This document shows, one piece after another, positions 35,490-47,500 of a DNA stretch of 64,000 nt. Within the stretch, counting starts at the first letter, position 1; the number at the start of each line of letters is the position of its first letter. A model generated the notes under the pieces. The model worked only from the letters and a program-made list of their open reading frames with translations, was not told the origin of the DNA and ran no database searches. Made by a program: the position numbers and the translations under genes. Origin of the DNA: Setophaga petechia (lineage: Eukaryota; Chordata; Aves; Passeriformes; Parulidae); NCBI GenBank assembly GCA_024362935.1, contig JANCRA010000003.1:8112001-8176000 (forward strand), read 5' to 3'.

Positions 35490-35560
35490 CCATTCCATTG
35501 CATTGGTTTTATGCCAGAGTAACCCCACTATTTTTCACAGCATAAAAGTCTGATGAAATG
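35490..35560 (+). repeat. Relic of an old amniote repeat (CCAGAGTAACCCC word)
   Basis: TTTATGCCAGAGTAACCCCA recalls the amniote repeat family with TTTACACCAGAGTAACTCCATTGACTTCAATGG. Only the core word is clear. The family name is not known to me. Confidence 0.25.
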
Positions 35561-36637
35561 TGGTGAAAAATTAATCCCATACATATTCTAATCTCTGAGT
35601 GACTTAATATTTAGTGCTAAAACATTTTCAACCTTTAAAAACAACACTTCTATCAGTCATGTTACAGATTTAAAGTCTGCTGTCTCACGACTTGCCAGAA
35701 CTGCAGCAAATGCTGGGAAGTGAGCATGTCCTTAATCACAGCAAACCATGGAATATTTGATCCTTACATTTGACAGTCCTGTTGGAGGGTGAGCTAAGAC
35801 TCTTGTATATTGACCTTCGTGTTGAAATGTGCCTTTTCCCCCCATCTCTATTTTAAGGTAAAATAATAGAATAATTTCCATAGATGTAGGCTATTTTTTC
35901 CTTTTGAATAATTGCAGTTACCTTTTAATGGTAGTAGTTTGAAATCTCTATAGACTAGGAATCTTATGTACTGAGAGATAAGTTAACAGAGGCCTTGAGA
36001 AAGTAAACAAGGCAAAAGTCAGGTGCAGGATGTTTCATGGGTCTGCAGGTTGTTTCTGGCTACCGAAGTAAAACTTAAGCCTGATGTTGTTACAACAGCA
36101 TACATATTCTAAATTTACATATTTCTATTATTATATACATATGTATATACATATTCCCTCTAGCTGTTAACAAATCTACTGCTCTGTTTGCAATATAAGG
36201 GAAGCATTGTGGTAGTTTTAGATTTCTGAATTCAATGAGTCTGTTCCTGTTAAAATTAGTTGCAAAGCTCCAGTTGGAGCAATAGGAGCAATCTTATTAT
36301 TTTCAATGATCATAAGCTAGCACTCCTGACAACTAACTTGGGAAACTGAGACAGACTGCAGTCTCAAAGGAGAGATCATTGAGGAGATATCAGTGTGTAA
36401 AAGGGATGTAGAATTCTGTTGGATTTGAGGCTTTGCTACACCACAGATTTCCTGTGTGACTTTTAGATTACTTAATATGGTTCCCCTTTGAATCTGCAAA
36501 CTGGGCATAGCAACACATCCTTATATAACAAAGAGTGATGTGCTCAAATAGTCATCTGTAGTACATTTTGTGACTGGGAGGGATTTCTCATAAGACTCAG
36601 ACATAAGTTTGATCTGAAACAGTTGGGTAAATATAAC
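35561..36637. other. Non-coding stretch, nothing recognised
   Basis: AT-rich DNA with alternating TA segments near 36090-36150. No gene or repeat family was recognised. Confidence 0.6.
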
Positions 36638-36690
36638 CAGTAATTAATTAATTAACCAATAATTAATTAATTATTAGTTAATTAGTTCAG
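36638..36690. repeat. (AATT)n-type AT-rich palindromic tract
   Basis: Repeated TTAATTAATTAA units in two clusters separated by CCAATAA. The tract is self-complementary and can form cruciforms or act as an overlapping set of homeodomain-type cores. Confidence 0.8.
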
Positions 36691-36747
36691 TTAATCAGTA
36701 ACTGATAGACTAACATCTGTTGCTCCTGCTTATTGTGTAAGGGAATT

Positions 36748-36782
36748 ATAGAATCACAGAGTGGCCTGGGAAGAGACCTTAA
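36748..36782 (-). mobile_element. CR1 LINE 3' terminus fragment, reverse orientation
   Basis: ATAGAATCACAGAGTGGCCT followed by GGGAAGAGACCTTA is the reverse complement of the CR1 3' end. About 35 bases are recognisable. Confidence 0.75.
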
Positions 36783-36877
36783 ATAAGGGAGTTGGGAGCC
36801 TTGCTCTCATGTGGTGCTCCTAATGGCACTGTAGTATCACAGCCGAATAATGATGCTGCGAATCAATTATGATTCTT

Positions 36878-36909
36878 TTTATATATATATATATTTTTTT
36901 TTTTTTTAA
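36878..36909. repeat. (TA)n plus poly-T tract
   Basis: Alternating TA for about 14 bases runs into a T run of about 16. Confidence 0.85.
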
Positions 36910-39900
36910 TTGCTGCAGGTTAATGAGAGGTCAGTCCCTAACTTGAGATATTCTATAGGTAAAATAGAAGTGTTTATACATTTAGACTGGGGCATATTTA
37001 AGGCAATGAAAGTTGGTTTAGCCAGTAACAAAAATGGTTACGTTAAACCACATTGTCTTGTGCTACTTAAGGGCTGAGGATGTACAAAGACTGCTTGATT
37101 CAGCTGGCATGTGGTAACTTGTTAAGCCTTGGTAACTTCAGCGCATGTGAAGGTGGAGATAAGAAATTGCTGTTGTTCCTTCTGGTATTAACATCTCTGA
37201 CTACAGGAAAACAAGTCAGGCAATTTAAAGGTCTTGAGAAGTTTTATACTGGTTAACAGTACTCCTCTCTCCTTTTCTCCCTTTTACTTCTTACTGATTT
37301 AAATATTTAAATTGGCTGAAGAAGAAGAAGAAGAGAAATTCTGGTTCATGAGAAATTTTGTCTTCTCTTTTCTCTTCTTTTTTTTTTCTGTGGAGGGAGA
37401 AGTTTTTGGTCAAAATTGATCTGGGAAGTGAAAAGAAATTTTTCTGCCAACCAGAAATTTTGTGATAATTTCCTGCTGGAAACAACAAACATTTTATTTC
37501 TGAAATCAATATGCTCTCTGGTTCCTGCAGTTTCTCAGTTAAAATGGCATTTGACAGGTGACTCTGACTATCAGCTCTGCAGAGTAGTTGCAGAGTACAC
37601 ACTATCAGTGGTGCTCTGGCAGCCCTGTTCTGTGGGCTGACTGGAAGTCTGTTGCAGGGCTTCCAAGCTCCCAGCTGGCAATCTGTTCTTACTGTTCAGC
37701 AGTCAGAAAGTCTGGAAAATACTGGGATTTCCATGTTTTCTGTACCCTTAGTAGGAAGTACTTCTTTTACTCTGTACCCTTTTACACTCAGGGTTTCCAG
37801 AATTTCCAGCTTAGGTGACTGAAACCATGAAAGCTTGATGTTTTCTCTCTTTGGGACGTTCTCTTGGACAGGTCTGTCTCCTTCTACTAAACTCACCTTT
37901 ATTTCAAGTGCTGTCGGATGCAAAAAGAAGGGCCTCTTGTTTCAGTATTTCACCCATCTCTTCTCTTTGGAGATGTACCTACCGGGCTTTCAACTAGCTT
38001 GCTGGAGTGGGGGTAGCAATCCAGCTGTGGAAGTTGGAATTTAGCGTGGGCTAATTCCTGCGTGCAGTATACCCAGCTCCTTTGGGTGTGTCCCGCATGG
38101 CTGCTAGACCACAATGGAAACTACCCACGCAGCTTCAAACAATGCTAATGAGGCGACCTCGCACCCACCACACCCAGCGACTGGAAGATTCTGGCCCATC
38201 TTGCAGAATAGCAACTATGCAGAGTTACAGCATCTGGCTCTGGCAAGGCTGCAGGCACAGTCAGTCTTTGAAACAAAAACACTGTTTCTCCCCATATTTA
38301 CATGACTAAATGCTGCAATGCACACATGTGGGCAGGAGCAGGGAGAATGCACTCCACCAGTGACTTGTGAAGGGACTTTAGTGGCCCGGCACCCTGCAGG
38401 ATCTGCTGCTTGAGCTGATCTACAGCTTTTTCTAGCCACATCAAGGATTTCACACATCTTAAGCAGAGTTGGCATTTGCAATGTGAAAGCTACCTAAAAG
38501 GTGTCAGATTTAGCATTCCAAATTGAAGTTTATCAGACATTCTTACAAGCAGATTGCAATTACACCTATGCTTAAGCCCCGAATATCCATACATTTCACC
38601 AGAGGTGCAACTCTTTTCCAAGTCTCCTTCTTACAAGAGTGATACAGATCTCCTGTGATTGACATACAGGTACAGAAAAAATGGATTTCTTGCGTTCTTG
38701 CCTGTGTTGCTACTATATACTTCTCATGCTGAAGAACTAAGCACCTTCAACTTCTTTTATTGCCCTCATTACTCTTGGTCTGTGGATAGCTGCATGTGGC
38801 AGGAGACAGCAAATATTTTAGATGAAAGAGGATAGAAGAAAGCAAGAATTGTTCTCAGTCTTCATTGGCACAGCAGGCCATTTCTGCATTTCACTTTCAG
38901 AAAGGCTTATTCTGACAATGTGAACACTGAATGCACCTGATCTTTCCTGGTTTAAGTGATCTTTGCATGAACGCATTGAGTTCTGCTTGTGCAATTACCT
39001 GTGTGGGTGAACAGATTTGAGCCCATAAAGACTCTTTTGGCTCTTCAGTTCATCCTTGATGCCTGCCAACCGTAGACTTTTACAGCAGGGATCTTGCGTA
39101 AGACCACATGTGCAAGAAAGTCATCCATGCAACATTTAAAACAATTGTTTCTTCCATTAGTTAAGAGGAAAGACAGACTAATTTCTTGCTGAATGTGTTT
39201 TTATGGCTTTCTCACAGCTTTGATGATCTTGTGGGAGCATGTAATCATAAATTATTAAAGGGAAAGCTAAGCTGCTCAAAGCTAAACACATCAGTTATCT
39301 TGTTAAGGAGAAAAATGTATGTGAATGGATCAGTATGATTAAATCACTGCAAGACATCATAACCTCTGTTGTGATTGCATGTGGGGAACTCAGTAATTTT
39401 AGTTGTCTCAGTCATAAGGGAGCAGAAAGGTATTTTTATTCCTGCATTTTATTACATAATGAAACATGGTGCTCTAGGCACAAAGTGGGGCAAGAGATTG
39501 TGTGCAAAAACGTATGTACATACTTGTGCATACACACATATTCTTTTGGTACACCTCCTTCCAGATGCACTTGGAGTCCTGGCTGCTGTGAGGGTTTGGC
39601 AGCTTTCTTGTGCAGTGTGGGTGTTTATCATTCTACTGTGATTGTTCATGTTGTGATGAGTTTCCCCTTGGGTGCATTTTTCAGGCACATGTTCCTGTCA
39701 ACCAAGGTCAATGCTGAGCCAGAGAAGCAGTGCACAGGTGCCGTGTCAGACTTAGCTTCTTTCTTTTGGCTGCAGACAGTGACACTTCCTTATTTAACTT
39801 ATGATTAAACCATTGCCCTGATACAGGTCCAAGCAGAGTCTTTCTACATAGATTTTAAAAAAGGTTTTTTACATAAACAAGGGAAGAAATGAGTGATTTT

Positions 39901-40489
39901 ATAAAAATAGACTCTCAAGACCTGACCAAGAGCCTGTTAAAATTGATGGAAAGACTCCTTGAATTTTAGCAGGCCTTTAATGCATTCTCTGGTGTTTATA
40001 ATCCCAGGTGGGAGTAGCTGTTTGTTAAATAGGAGGTGGTTTCTTACTTTACTCTCTTTACTAGGTCTAGTGCTGGTGGCAGTGGAGAAAGCTCAGGGTG
40101 ATGGGAGAGTTCATGACAAAGAATGATCTTTTTCTTCGTGGGCGGCAACCAGCTTCTAAACAAAAAAGCCCTAAGGAGAGAAATGCATCAGGGTCATTAC
40201 AACTGTCATTTGGCACTTACTAACATGTATTCTTGAAAGAAACTGTTAACACAATTTTGCTGTTTCTTGCCAAGCAGCAAGGGCAAACTGGCAATGTTTT
40301 GAAGCCAGAATTGGACTGCAGGCTTTAGAGCTCCTCTCTAGGATCAGCTGATCAAGAAATATAGGAAACTTAGCATCCTTAACCCTTTTACCTGCGGAAA
40401 TCCGTGCTTGTCCACTAACAAACCATGTGCTGTGTTTCTGTCCAGCTTCGGATGTGTGGTAGAGATTATGGAAAAGTCCATTTGGAATA
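36910..40489. other. Non-coding stretch, no gene recognised
   Basis: Mixed DNA with a (GAA)n tract at about 37318-37335 and a pyrimidine tract at about 37359-37388. The longest open frame (39335-39808 plus, 157 codons, ATG start) is Cys-rich but matches no family and has no recognisable domain or signal, so it is not called. Frames at 37291-38481 are short and overlap on both strands. Confidence 0.5.
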
Positions 40490-42319
40490 AAATCTGGCAA
40501 TGGATGTCAAGGACAACAAGAAGGAGTTCTTCAAGTACATCAGTAACAAAAGGAACACTAGGGAAAATGTGGGCCTGCTGCTGAATGGGGTGGGTGCTGT
40601 GGTGATGAGGGATACAGAGTATGTGGAGTTGCTGGATGTCTTGTTTGCTTCAGTTTTTGCTGCTGAGGCCAGCTCTCAGGAATCCCAGACCATGGAGGCA
40701 AGAGAGAAAATCTGGAGCAAGGAAAGCTTTCCCTTGGTTGAGCAGGATCAGGTTAGAGATCATTTAGGTAAAGTGACACCTGCAAATCTAGGGACCCCAA
40801 TGGGATGCACCCACCAGTGCTGAGGGATGCCAGATGTGCTGCCAGATGTTATTGCTAAGGCACTCTCCATGGTGATGGAGAATAGAAGAGGTGCCTGAGA
40901 TGGGGCTACTCTCCAAGGTCGTGGAGCACAGGAGAAACATGTGAGGACTGGAAGAAAGCCAGTGTCACTCCAGTCTTCAAAAAGGGCAAGAAAGAGGATC
41001 CAGGAAACCACAGGCCAGCAGCCTCACCTTCATTGCTGGAGAGGGGATGGAACAACTCATTCTAAAAGTCATCTCTAAGCTTGTGGGAGTGAAGAAAGTT
41101 GTCAGGTGTAGTCAGCATGGATTCACCTAGGGGAAATCATGCTTGACCTATCTGATTGGCTTCTGGGATGGACTAACTGGCTGGGTAGATGAGACGAAAG
41201 TGATTGATGTTGTCTACTTTGATTTCAGCACAGGTTTTAACACTGTTTTGCCTGACATACTCATGGACAAGATCAGGAAGAGTGGATTGAATGAGTGAGC
41301 AGTTGGGTAGACTGGGAACTGAATGCATGTCAGAGCTCAGAGTTTTGTGATCAGCAGCACAGAGTCCAGCTGGAGGGCTGTAGCCTCTGGTGTTACCCAG
41401 GGATTGGCACTGGGTCCTGTCTTGTTCATCTTGCTCATCAGTGCCCTGGATGAAGGGACAGAGTACAGCCTCAGCAAGTTTGCCAGTACTTCAAAACTGG
41501 GGGGAGTGCCTGGTACCCCAGAGAGCTGTGCTGCCATCCAGCAAACCTGGGCAGGCTGGAGAGTTGTGTGGAGAGGAACCTGGTGAAGTTCAACAGAGGC
41601 AAATGCAGAGTCTGTCTCTGGAGAGGAATAACCCACTGCACCAGCACAGGCTGGGGGCTGACCTGCTGGGAAGCAGCTCTGAGGAGAAGGGCCTGGGGGG
41701 TCCTGGTGGGCAAGAAGGTCCCTGAGCCAGCAGTGCCCTGGGGGCCAAGAAGGCCAATGGTATCCTGGGGTGCCTTAGGGAGAGCATTGCAAGCAGGTCA
41801 AGGGAGGTGATCCTGCCCCTCTGCTTGGTCCTGGTGAGGCACATCTGGAGTGCTGGGCCCAGTTCTGGGCTCCTCTGTTCACAAAATACAAGGATCTACT
41901 GGCATGGGTGGAGCAGAGGGCAATAAAGATGATGAGGGGACTCTGGAGCATCTCTGTGAGGAAAAGCTGAGGGAGCTGGGGCTGTTCAGCCTTGACAAGA
42001 GATGAGGGGATCTGAGTGCATACAAATATCTAAGTGTGGATGTCAAGAGGATGGAGCTAGACTTTTCACTGATGCCCAGTGTCAGGACAAGAGACAATTG
42101 GCAAAAACTGAAACCAGGGGAGTTCCATCTAAATATGAGGAAAGCTTCTTTGCTGTGTTGGTGACAGACCACTGAAATAGGCTGCCCAGAGCAGTTGTGG
42201 AGTCTCCTTCTCTGGAGGTATGGAAAATTTGCCTGAACATGGTTCTGTGCAGCCTTCCATAGGTGCTTTAGCAACAGGGATGGACTCTAGAGATCTCTCC
42301 CAACCCCTGCTATTCTGTA
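40490..42319 (+). mobile_element. CR1 LINE copy, 5'-truncated and inactivated (reverse transcriptase region to 3' end)
   Basis: About 1.8 kb of CR1 ORF2 in one orientation. In order there are the linker upstream of the polymerase (DNKKEFFKYISNKRNTRENVG from 40509), the VFKKGKKEDPGN-type block near 40975-41010, the polymerase block with VVYFDFST near 41210-41230, the SGVTQGLALGPVLF block from about 41388, the region of the catalytic FADD (here FAST, 41479-41490), and the C-terminal region to the 3' UTR ending CAACCCCTGCTATTCTGT. CR1 encodes an endonuclease and reverse transcriptase that copy it at the insertion site. This copy lacks the endonuclease half, carries several stops and frameshifts, and has lost the catalytic aspartates of the second motif, so it is dead. 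Confidence 0.92.
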
Positions 42320-42815
42320 AGAGTTACCAGATTTTTGCCTTTCTTTGAGTAACATTAATAACAGCCTATGATGTGGTAATGCTTTAAAATCTAGGATGTT
42401 AATTTACTTGAAAGAAATTTATTCATCTATTTAGACTGCATAATGGTTTTGCTTTCACTAGAAGTGGGTAAAAGCCAGATTTCAGTCTTGTTGGTCAGAT
42501 TTTTCCTGTGTAGGCCAGCACATACTGTCCAGAGTAAAGGAGGAGTTGATTAATCCTCCCAGGACCATTTACTTTCTCTGTTTGTCCTGTTTTTCCTGGA
42601 ATAAAAAGGCTAGAACTCGCCTCTCCCTGTGTGTAAATTGACAAGATCCATGATGTGTGAGAAGTTCAAGGTCTGAGAAGAGACACCTGTACCAACAGTC
42701 TATCACAATTTAGGATTTGCTGTGACTCCAGTACTGCTGTTGTGCCATGGCTGCAACAACCTTTTTAGAAAGGCTGGTAGGTAAGCAACAGCAGACTGCA
42801 GTAAAAAAATCAACA
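42320..42815. other. Non-coding stretch between CR1 and the LTR
   Basis: Ordinary AT-rich sequence with no recognised element. Confidence 0.6.
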
Positions 42816-42850
42816 ATTAAATATGAAAAGGTTTTTTTTTCATATTTAAT
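42816..42850. repeat. Perfect 14-base inverted repeat, 7-base loop
   Basis: ATTAAATATGAAAA at 42816-42829 is followed by GGTTTTT and then its exact reverse complement TTTTCATATTTAAT at 42837-42850. It ends 36 bases before the LTR boundary. Confidence 0.9.
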
Positions 42851-42886
42851 GAAAAATAAATTGGTGGTTGTTGTGGCTGTTGGGGT

Positions 42887-43052
42887 TGTTTTGTGGTTTA
42901 ATCCCAGCTCAAAACTAAGTATCATGGACCTGACTTTCCCCTCATAACCTTCCCCCTCCTTAATTACCCCCTCACTCTGGTGGGATGGAGAAATTGGAAA
43001 GAACACTTTAATAACTGAAAAAAAAGAGTAAAATAATATAATAATAATAATA

Positions 43053-43096
<44 letters not shown>

Positions 43097-43468
43097 AACG
43101 AGAGGAAGGGGGGAATAAAATCCAAAAGAAACAAGTGATGCACAGTACAGTTGCTCACCACCTGCTGCCCAGTGCCCAGCCCTTCCTGGCCAGCTCTCCT
43201 GGTTTATATGCTGGGCATAGGCTTCTATGCTATGGAATGTCCCTTTGACCAGTTTGCTTCCTCTGTCCTGGCCATGCCCTTCCCAGCTTCTTGTGCACCT
43301 CCTCACTGGCAGAGCATGGGAAATGGAAAAGTCCTTGACTTCAGGTGGGCACTGCTCAGCAACAGCCAAAGCATCTGTGTCATCAGCATAATTCTCATAC
43401 TGAACCTAAACATCACTGCACCAGCTACCAGGAAGAAAATTAACTCTATCCCAGCTGAATTCAGGACA
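42887..43468 (-). mobile_element. Solo LTR of an avian endogenous retrovirus
   Basis: On the minus strand the element runs from TGTCCTG at 43468 to ACCACAAAACA at 42887, the TG...CA ends expected of an LTR (about 582 bp). Landmarks in order are a CTGGGATAGAGTTAATTTTCTTC block near the 5' end, TGCTGAGCAGTGCC, a TATA box in GCATATAAACC (about 43202-43212), an ATTAAA polyadenylation signal (about 43010-43016) and GCTGGGATTAAACCACAA at the 3' end. This order matches a widespread bird LTR that I recognise, although I am not sure of its library name. No internal gag, pol or env sequence adjoins it, so it is a solo LTR. A clear target-site duplication was not found (GGGGT on the left, GTAGT on the right). 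Confidence 0.8.
43035..43094. repeat. (AAT)n/(ATG)n microsatellite inside the LTR
   Basis: About six AAT units run into about 14 ATG units without interruption. The tract lies between the LTR TATA box and its polyadenylation signal and creates an artificial open frame encoding a run of isoleucines on the minus strand. Confidence 0.95.
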
Positions 43469-44394
43469 GTAGTGGCAGGAGTGATTACAATGTTGCACTG
43501 AAGCTGGACATAGATATAAAATTATATATTTATGCCATATATATAAAAGGATATATAAAGGGTGGGCTAGAATCTAACTTGCTGTTTTCCCATTGCTGCC
43601 TTCATTCATTTGGGCAGTTTAATTCTGATTCTGTATCACTAGGTTATGTAAAATAAATATTGCTTAAATTCTTGACTTCAGCAAGTTCAGTGCAATCCAC
43701 GTTAAGCAACCTCCTTGGAAGGTCAGAGAACAGTTTTCTTATTGATCTGAGGGACTTGTTTTGTTGATACTAAGTTGGTACTTTTTTAATGTGCTTTTGA
43801 ATTTGTTTGGAGCATTTGACTGTGCCAAGCTTTGCAAAACTGAAAGAAATGTAATTCAGTAACTGTACAGTATAGAATTTCTTGTGTGTACTGTGAATGT
43901 TGGCACAGATTGAAACTGGATTAGGTGAACAGTGCTGAACTCAGAGTATTTTGGATTTTTTTCTTGCACACATGAAGAAAAATATAATGAACTCATTTAC
44001 TTGAGGTAATTCTGCAATAAATCCACTTTAATCAATGATAAACTACTGAGGTGTGTTACTGATACAGCTGCATTTTATTACCTGCTTCATAAACCACAAA
44101 TATCAGGGAGAACCAGGTAAAGGTTTTTAGTTTCAGATGCAGGATGTGTGATGCAATCCACTACAGGCTTTATGCACATATGCACAGAGCATATTTTTGA
44201 GCTACTGTACTTTGAAATCTGTGCCAGACATCCATGCAGCCAGACAGTAAACAAAGCAAAAGATACCTTAGGCCAGGAACCTTCAACAGACAGAGGGTTT
44301 TCCTCAGAGACTGGAAGGGGAGGCGTAGCATGTGTAAAGTCACAAAGGTTAGTAGGGCAACCAAGAGCAGCACTGTGCCTGTGAGCTACATGTA
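43469..44394. other. Non-coding stretch, nothing recognised
   Basis: AT-rich DNA starting with alternating TATATA sequence (43513-43560). No gene was recognised. Confidence 0.6.
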
Positions 44395-44520
44395 TGGGAT
44401 GGATCTGAAGTCACTGGGAGTTTTGCCACTAATTTCAAAAGAGGTAGGACTGCCCCAAGTGTTTTGACATCAGTTTCATTCCATTGGTATCAACCCATTT
44501 ACTTCAGATTTGGTCAAGGA
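44395..44520 (+). repeat. Relic of an amniote repeat with GAAGTCAATGGGAGTTTTGCC-like core
   Basis: CTGAAGTCACTGGGAGTTTT followed by GCCACTAATTTCAAAAGAGG, and further on CATTTACTTCAGATTTGGTCAAGG, resemble the common amniote words GAAGTCAATGGGAGTTTTGCCATTGACTTC and GACTTCAGTGGGATCAGGATTTGG. I recognise the pattern but not a firm library name. Confidence 0.4.
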
Positions 44521-47500
44521 TGTACAAGGTGAATTTCATCTGCTGTCAAAGAAGGTTGTGAAATTTTATATATATTGCTTAATTCAAAAAACATTTTCCT
44601 CTGACTATCAAATACTTCGTGAAAATTTTGCCTGAGTCTATGTAAAAAATGCTTTTTAACTGAGCCGTTGAACACGGATTCCACTTCACAATGAAGAATT
44701 CTAATTGCAGTGAATATTAACTGCAGACTCTTCCAGATCCCAAGATGGAACTTTGTTATTTAAAGTTTTGGTATGTGCCTTGTATATCTTTAGAAATTCT
44801 GTGAAATTAATGAAAGATTGAAGAAAACACTGTGATATTTTGATTTTTTTTTCTCCAAAGCCAAATATATGGTGAAAAGCAAAGCTGCACAATTGGTTTT
44901 AGACTTTAAGAAGGCTTGAAGGATTATTTCCCATTCTTCAGTTGGAAGTGAATATAGCAACTAAGTAAAAATAAATCTGAAAATAGAATATTAAGCATAA
45001 AATGTATTCATAGAAAGCAAGGCTGCTGGAATATGGTATTACCTCTGCTGATTTTGATTTGGCTTTTGAAGTGTGAAGGGTTTTTTATTTAGTTAGTTTT
45101 CAGGTGATTTATTTTTGATCCACTTGTAATAATGATTATTATGACATGAGTGCAATAGTGTCATGGCCAGCTAATGACAGTCTTCTACACCATCAAGATC
45201 AATTTGTCATGCCTGTTGGGAAATACAGTTTCAGGTCTTTTCTCCCCATCACAATGAAAAACACCCGTAGCGTCAAAAGTTGTTTTCCTTGTCTGTCAAA
45301 CAGTACAATAGTGAAATTTTGAGAGGTTTTAGAGTTCTTAACTTTCCTTGGAACCTTTGAACATAGGTTCTACTGAAGCAGGAAAACGAATGTTCTGCAG
45401 GAGGTAGAGAAGAGACTAAGTAGCGGAAGACATTTAATTGCAGAGAAGGCAAATAGGAGGAAAACTGCAAAATGGGATTTCTTCCTATGAATATTTGTAA
45501 TCCAGAGGGTTCAATCTCTGAGTATCATCGAAAATCTGAGGAGACTGGCAGGAAGTCTGACAGAGTTTGTACCAGTGATATGCTGTCTGGGAAAACAACT
45601 TGTATTACCAAGAATTGGTCCTTGTATTTCAGTGGCGGTTTTGCAGAAAAAATATCAGAACTGTAACTGATCTTTTTAAAGCTCTTAGTGATACTGACAT
45701 TGTCCTGTCTTCTTCTTCTTTCTCCCTGTATATTATCATTGCCTGAAAAGTAAAGAAAATAATAATCATGTTTCTATCTTCCTGCTTCACGGGGTAGGAG
45801 TGCACTATAGTTAAAAGACTGGTGCAGTGCTGTACAGGGTAGGGAGAAACCAAGTTTACAATATAATACTGCTCTGCCAACTCTTTTCTAATATACAAAA
45901 GGAAAAGGACTTTTGCTTTAGAGTGATCCCCCTACGTTAAAGGCATTTTCTCAACAGAGTTTTCTGTTTGAGATTCTGTGTTTTCCTCAGGGTTCATCAC
46001 AAGTGACACATCAACAACCTTCAGCAGTAATTAGCTGGATGAGACCTGTTAAATCCAAGAATTGTGTTTTTTCAGAAATGTAGTTGATCATAACAGGCTC
46101 AGGACAAGAGGTGGTTAACCTGCCAAAGATTCTGACAGCTGCATGGAAGCAACTGACCCTGATTACCTAAATAAGACATTTTCATGCCAAGTGCTGGATT
46201 TGCTCCCTTCCCTGCAAGCTAGTGGCCAAAACTAGCTTGCCAGTTTGAGAGCAGAGTTAGTCCTGAATCTGCAGTGTCCCTGCTCTTTATATGCCTGGGG
46301 TTGTATGGTGGTCCTATGTCTGGGTTTTAAAAAGATGATTAAGGTTCTTTAGGCACAGCACTAATAACAGAAAATTAAGGGCCCATTGACTCTTTACAGG
46401 AAGCCTATTAAGCTAATACCAACAAAGCTATTTTTTCCATTTTAACTAACATGGTTTTGTTAGTTTGTTTTAGCTGCTTTTGTTGTAATTCACTCTGGCT
46501 TTTTCTCAACCCTTGCACTTTGCCTTTGTGATCTCTGTTTTCTTTCCATCCGGAGTTTCCTTTTCTATGCTTCTCTCGGGCAGATTCCTTCCATCCATTA
46601 CAAGAATAAGTCTCAAATCAATTGTTGATTGAAATCTTGGTTCCCTGGGTGTTTCTCTCCACTGCCTTTAGTAGTGTCAGGATTCAAGATACATTTGTTT
46701 TTCTTTCTTGCCATTACACAAATAGTGCTCCCCAGTAGGACTTTGAAGTTCATATTGTATTCATTAATAAGATTTTAAATCTTTTTGAGACAGTCCCTCC
46801 TAGTCCTTCTTCACCAGCAGGATGCGTTGCCCATTGCATATGAATTGGTTCCGGGAGTGGAGCCAGGGAGTAAGGGAATGGGGCTGGGCCAGGAAGCAGG
46901 AATAGCTGCTTCCCTAAGTGTAGGAAAAGGGATTTCTGGGTCCAACCTTGTGAGGGTTGAGGAGGTGAGAAGTGCTGTCATCTGCATTGAGTACGGAAGG
47001 GAGCGGGGTCTGCTAGGACCCCAGGAAGGTCACAATTTTTGAACCAGCTGTGATTTCAAAAGTTGGTTTTACCAAACCAGGATGAGCTGTTTCCAGCACA
47101 GTTTTGGCTACCCACAACCTCTTTTGGCTTTGTCCTGTATTCCTGATGCCAATGCATTGCCCAATGATGTCAGCGGGTGTTTTTGGGTTTGCAAGGAATG
47201 CAGGAATGGGATCTCTGAAAAACAGAATCTGTATGGTAGAAATGTTCTAAAACTGAAAGATGTTTTGCAGAAGCTTGCCTGAAAAATTTTAGCAAACTGG
47301 GCTCCTTCTGGCCCTTGGCTATTGTTTTTATGAATTATCCTTGCAGGTAGCTTGCATTCTTCCATACTGTCGTCAGACACTTTTGTGAAATGCTTTTGAA
47401 GGCAAATAACTCAGGAGATTGTTTCTGACCAAGACAGCATACACCAATTGCCTGGATACCCCTGAAGTTTGCAAGATTTTGAAGGCCTTTTATGAATTAT

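Noticed and set aside
39335..39808. 157-codon plus-strand open frame, Cys-rich
   Set aside because: No recognisable domain, no signal peptide I could support, no splice or promoter context, and a shorter frame overlaps it. Its length is within chance for the amount of sequence.
40500..41810. Separate short genes in the CR1 interval
   Set aside because: These frames are pieces of one decayed CR1 ORF2 broken by stops and frameshifts.
42710..43369. 219-codon minus-strand open frame with an isoleucine run
   Set aside because: It is a translation through the LTR and its ATG microsatellite, not a viral or host gene.
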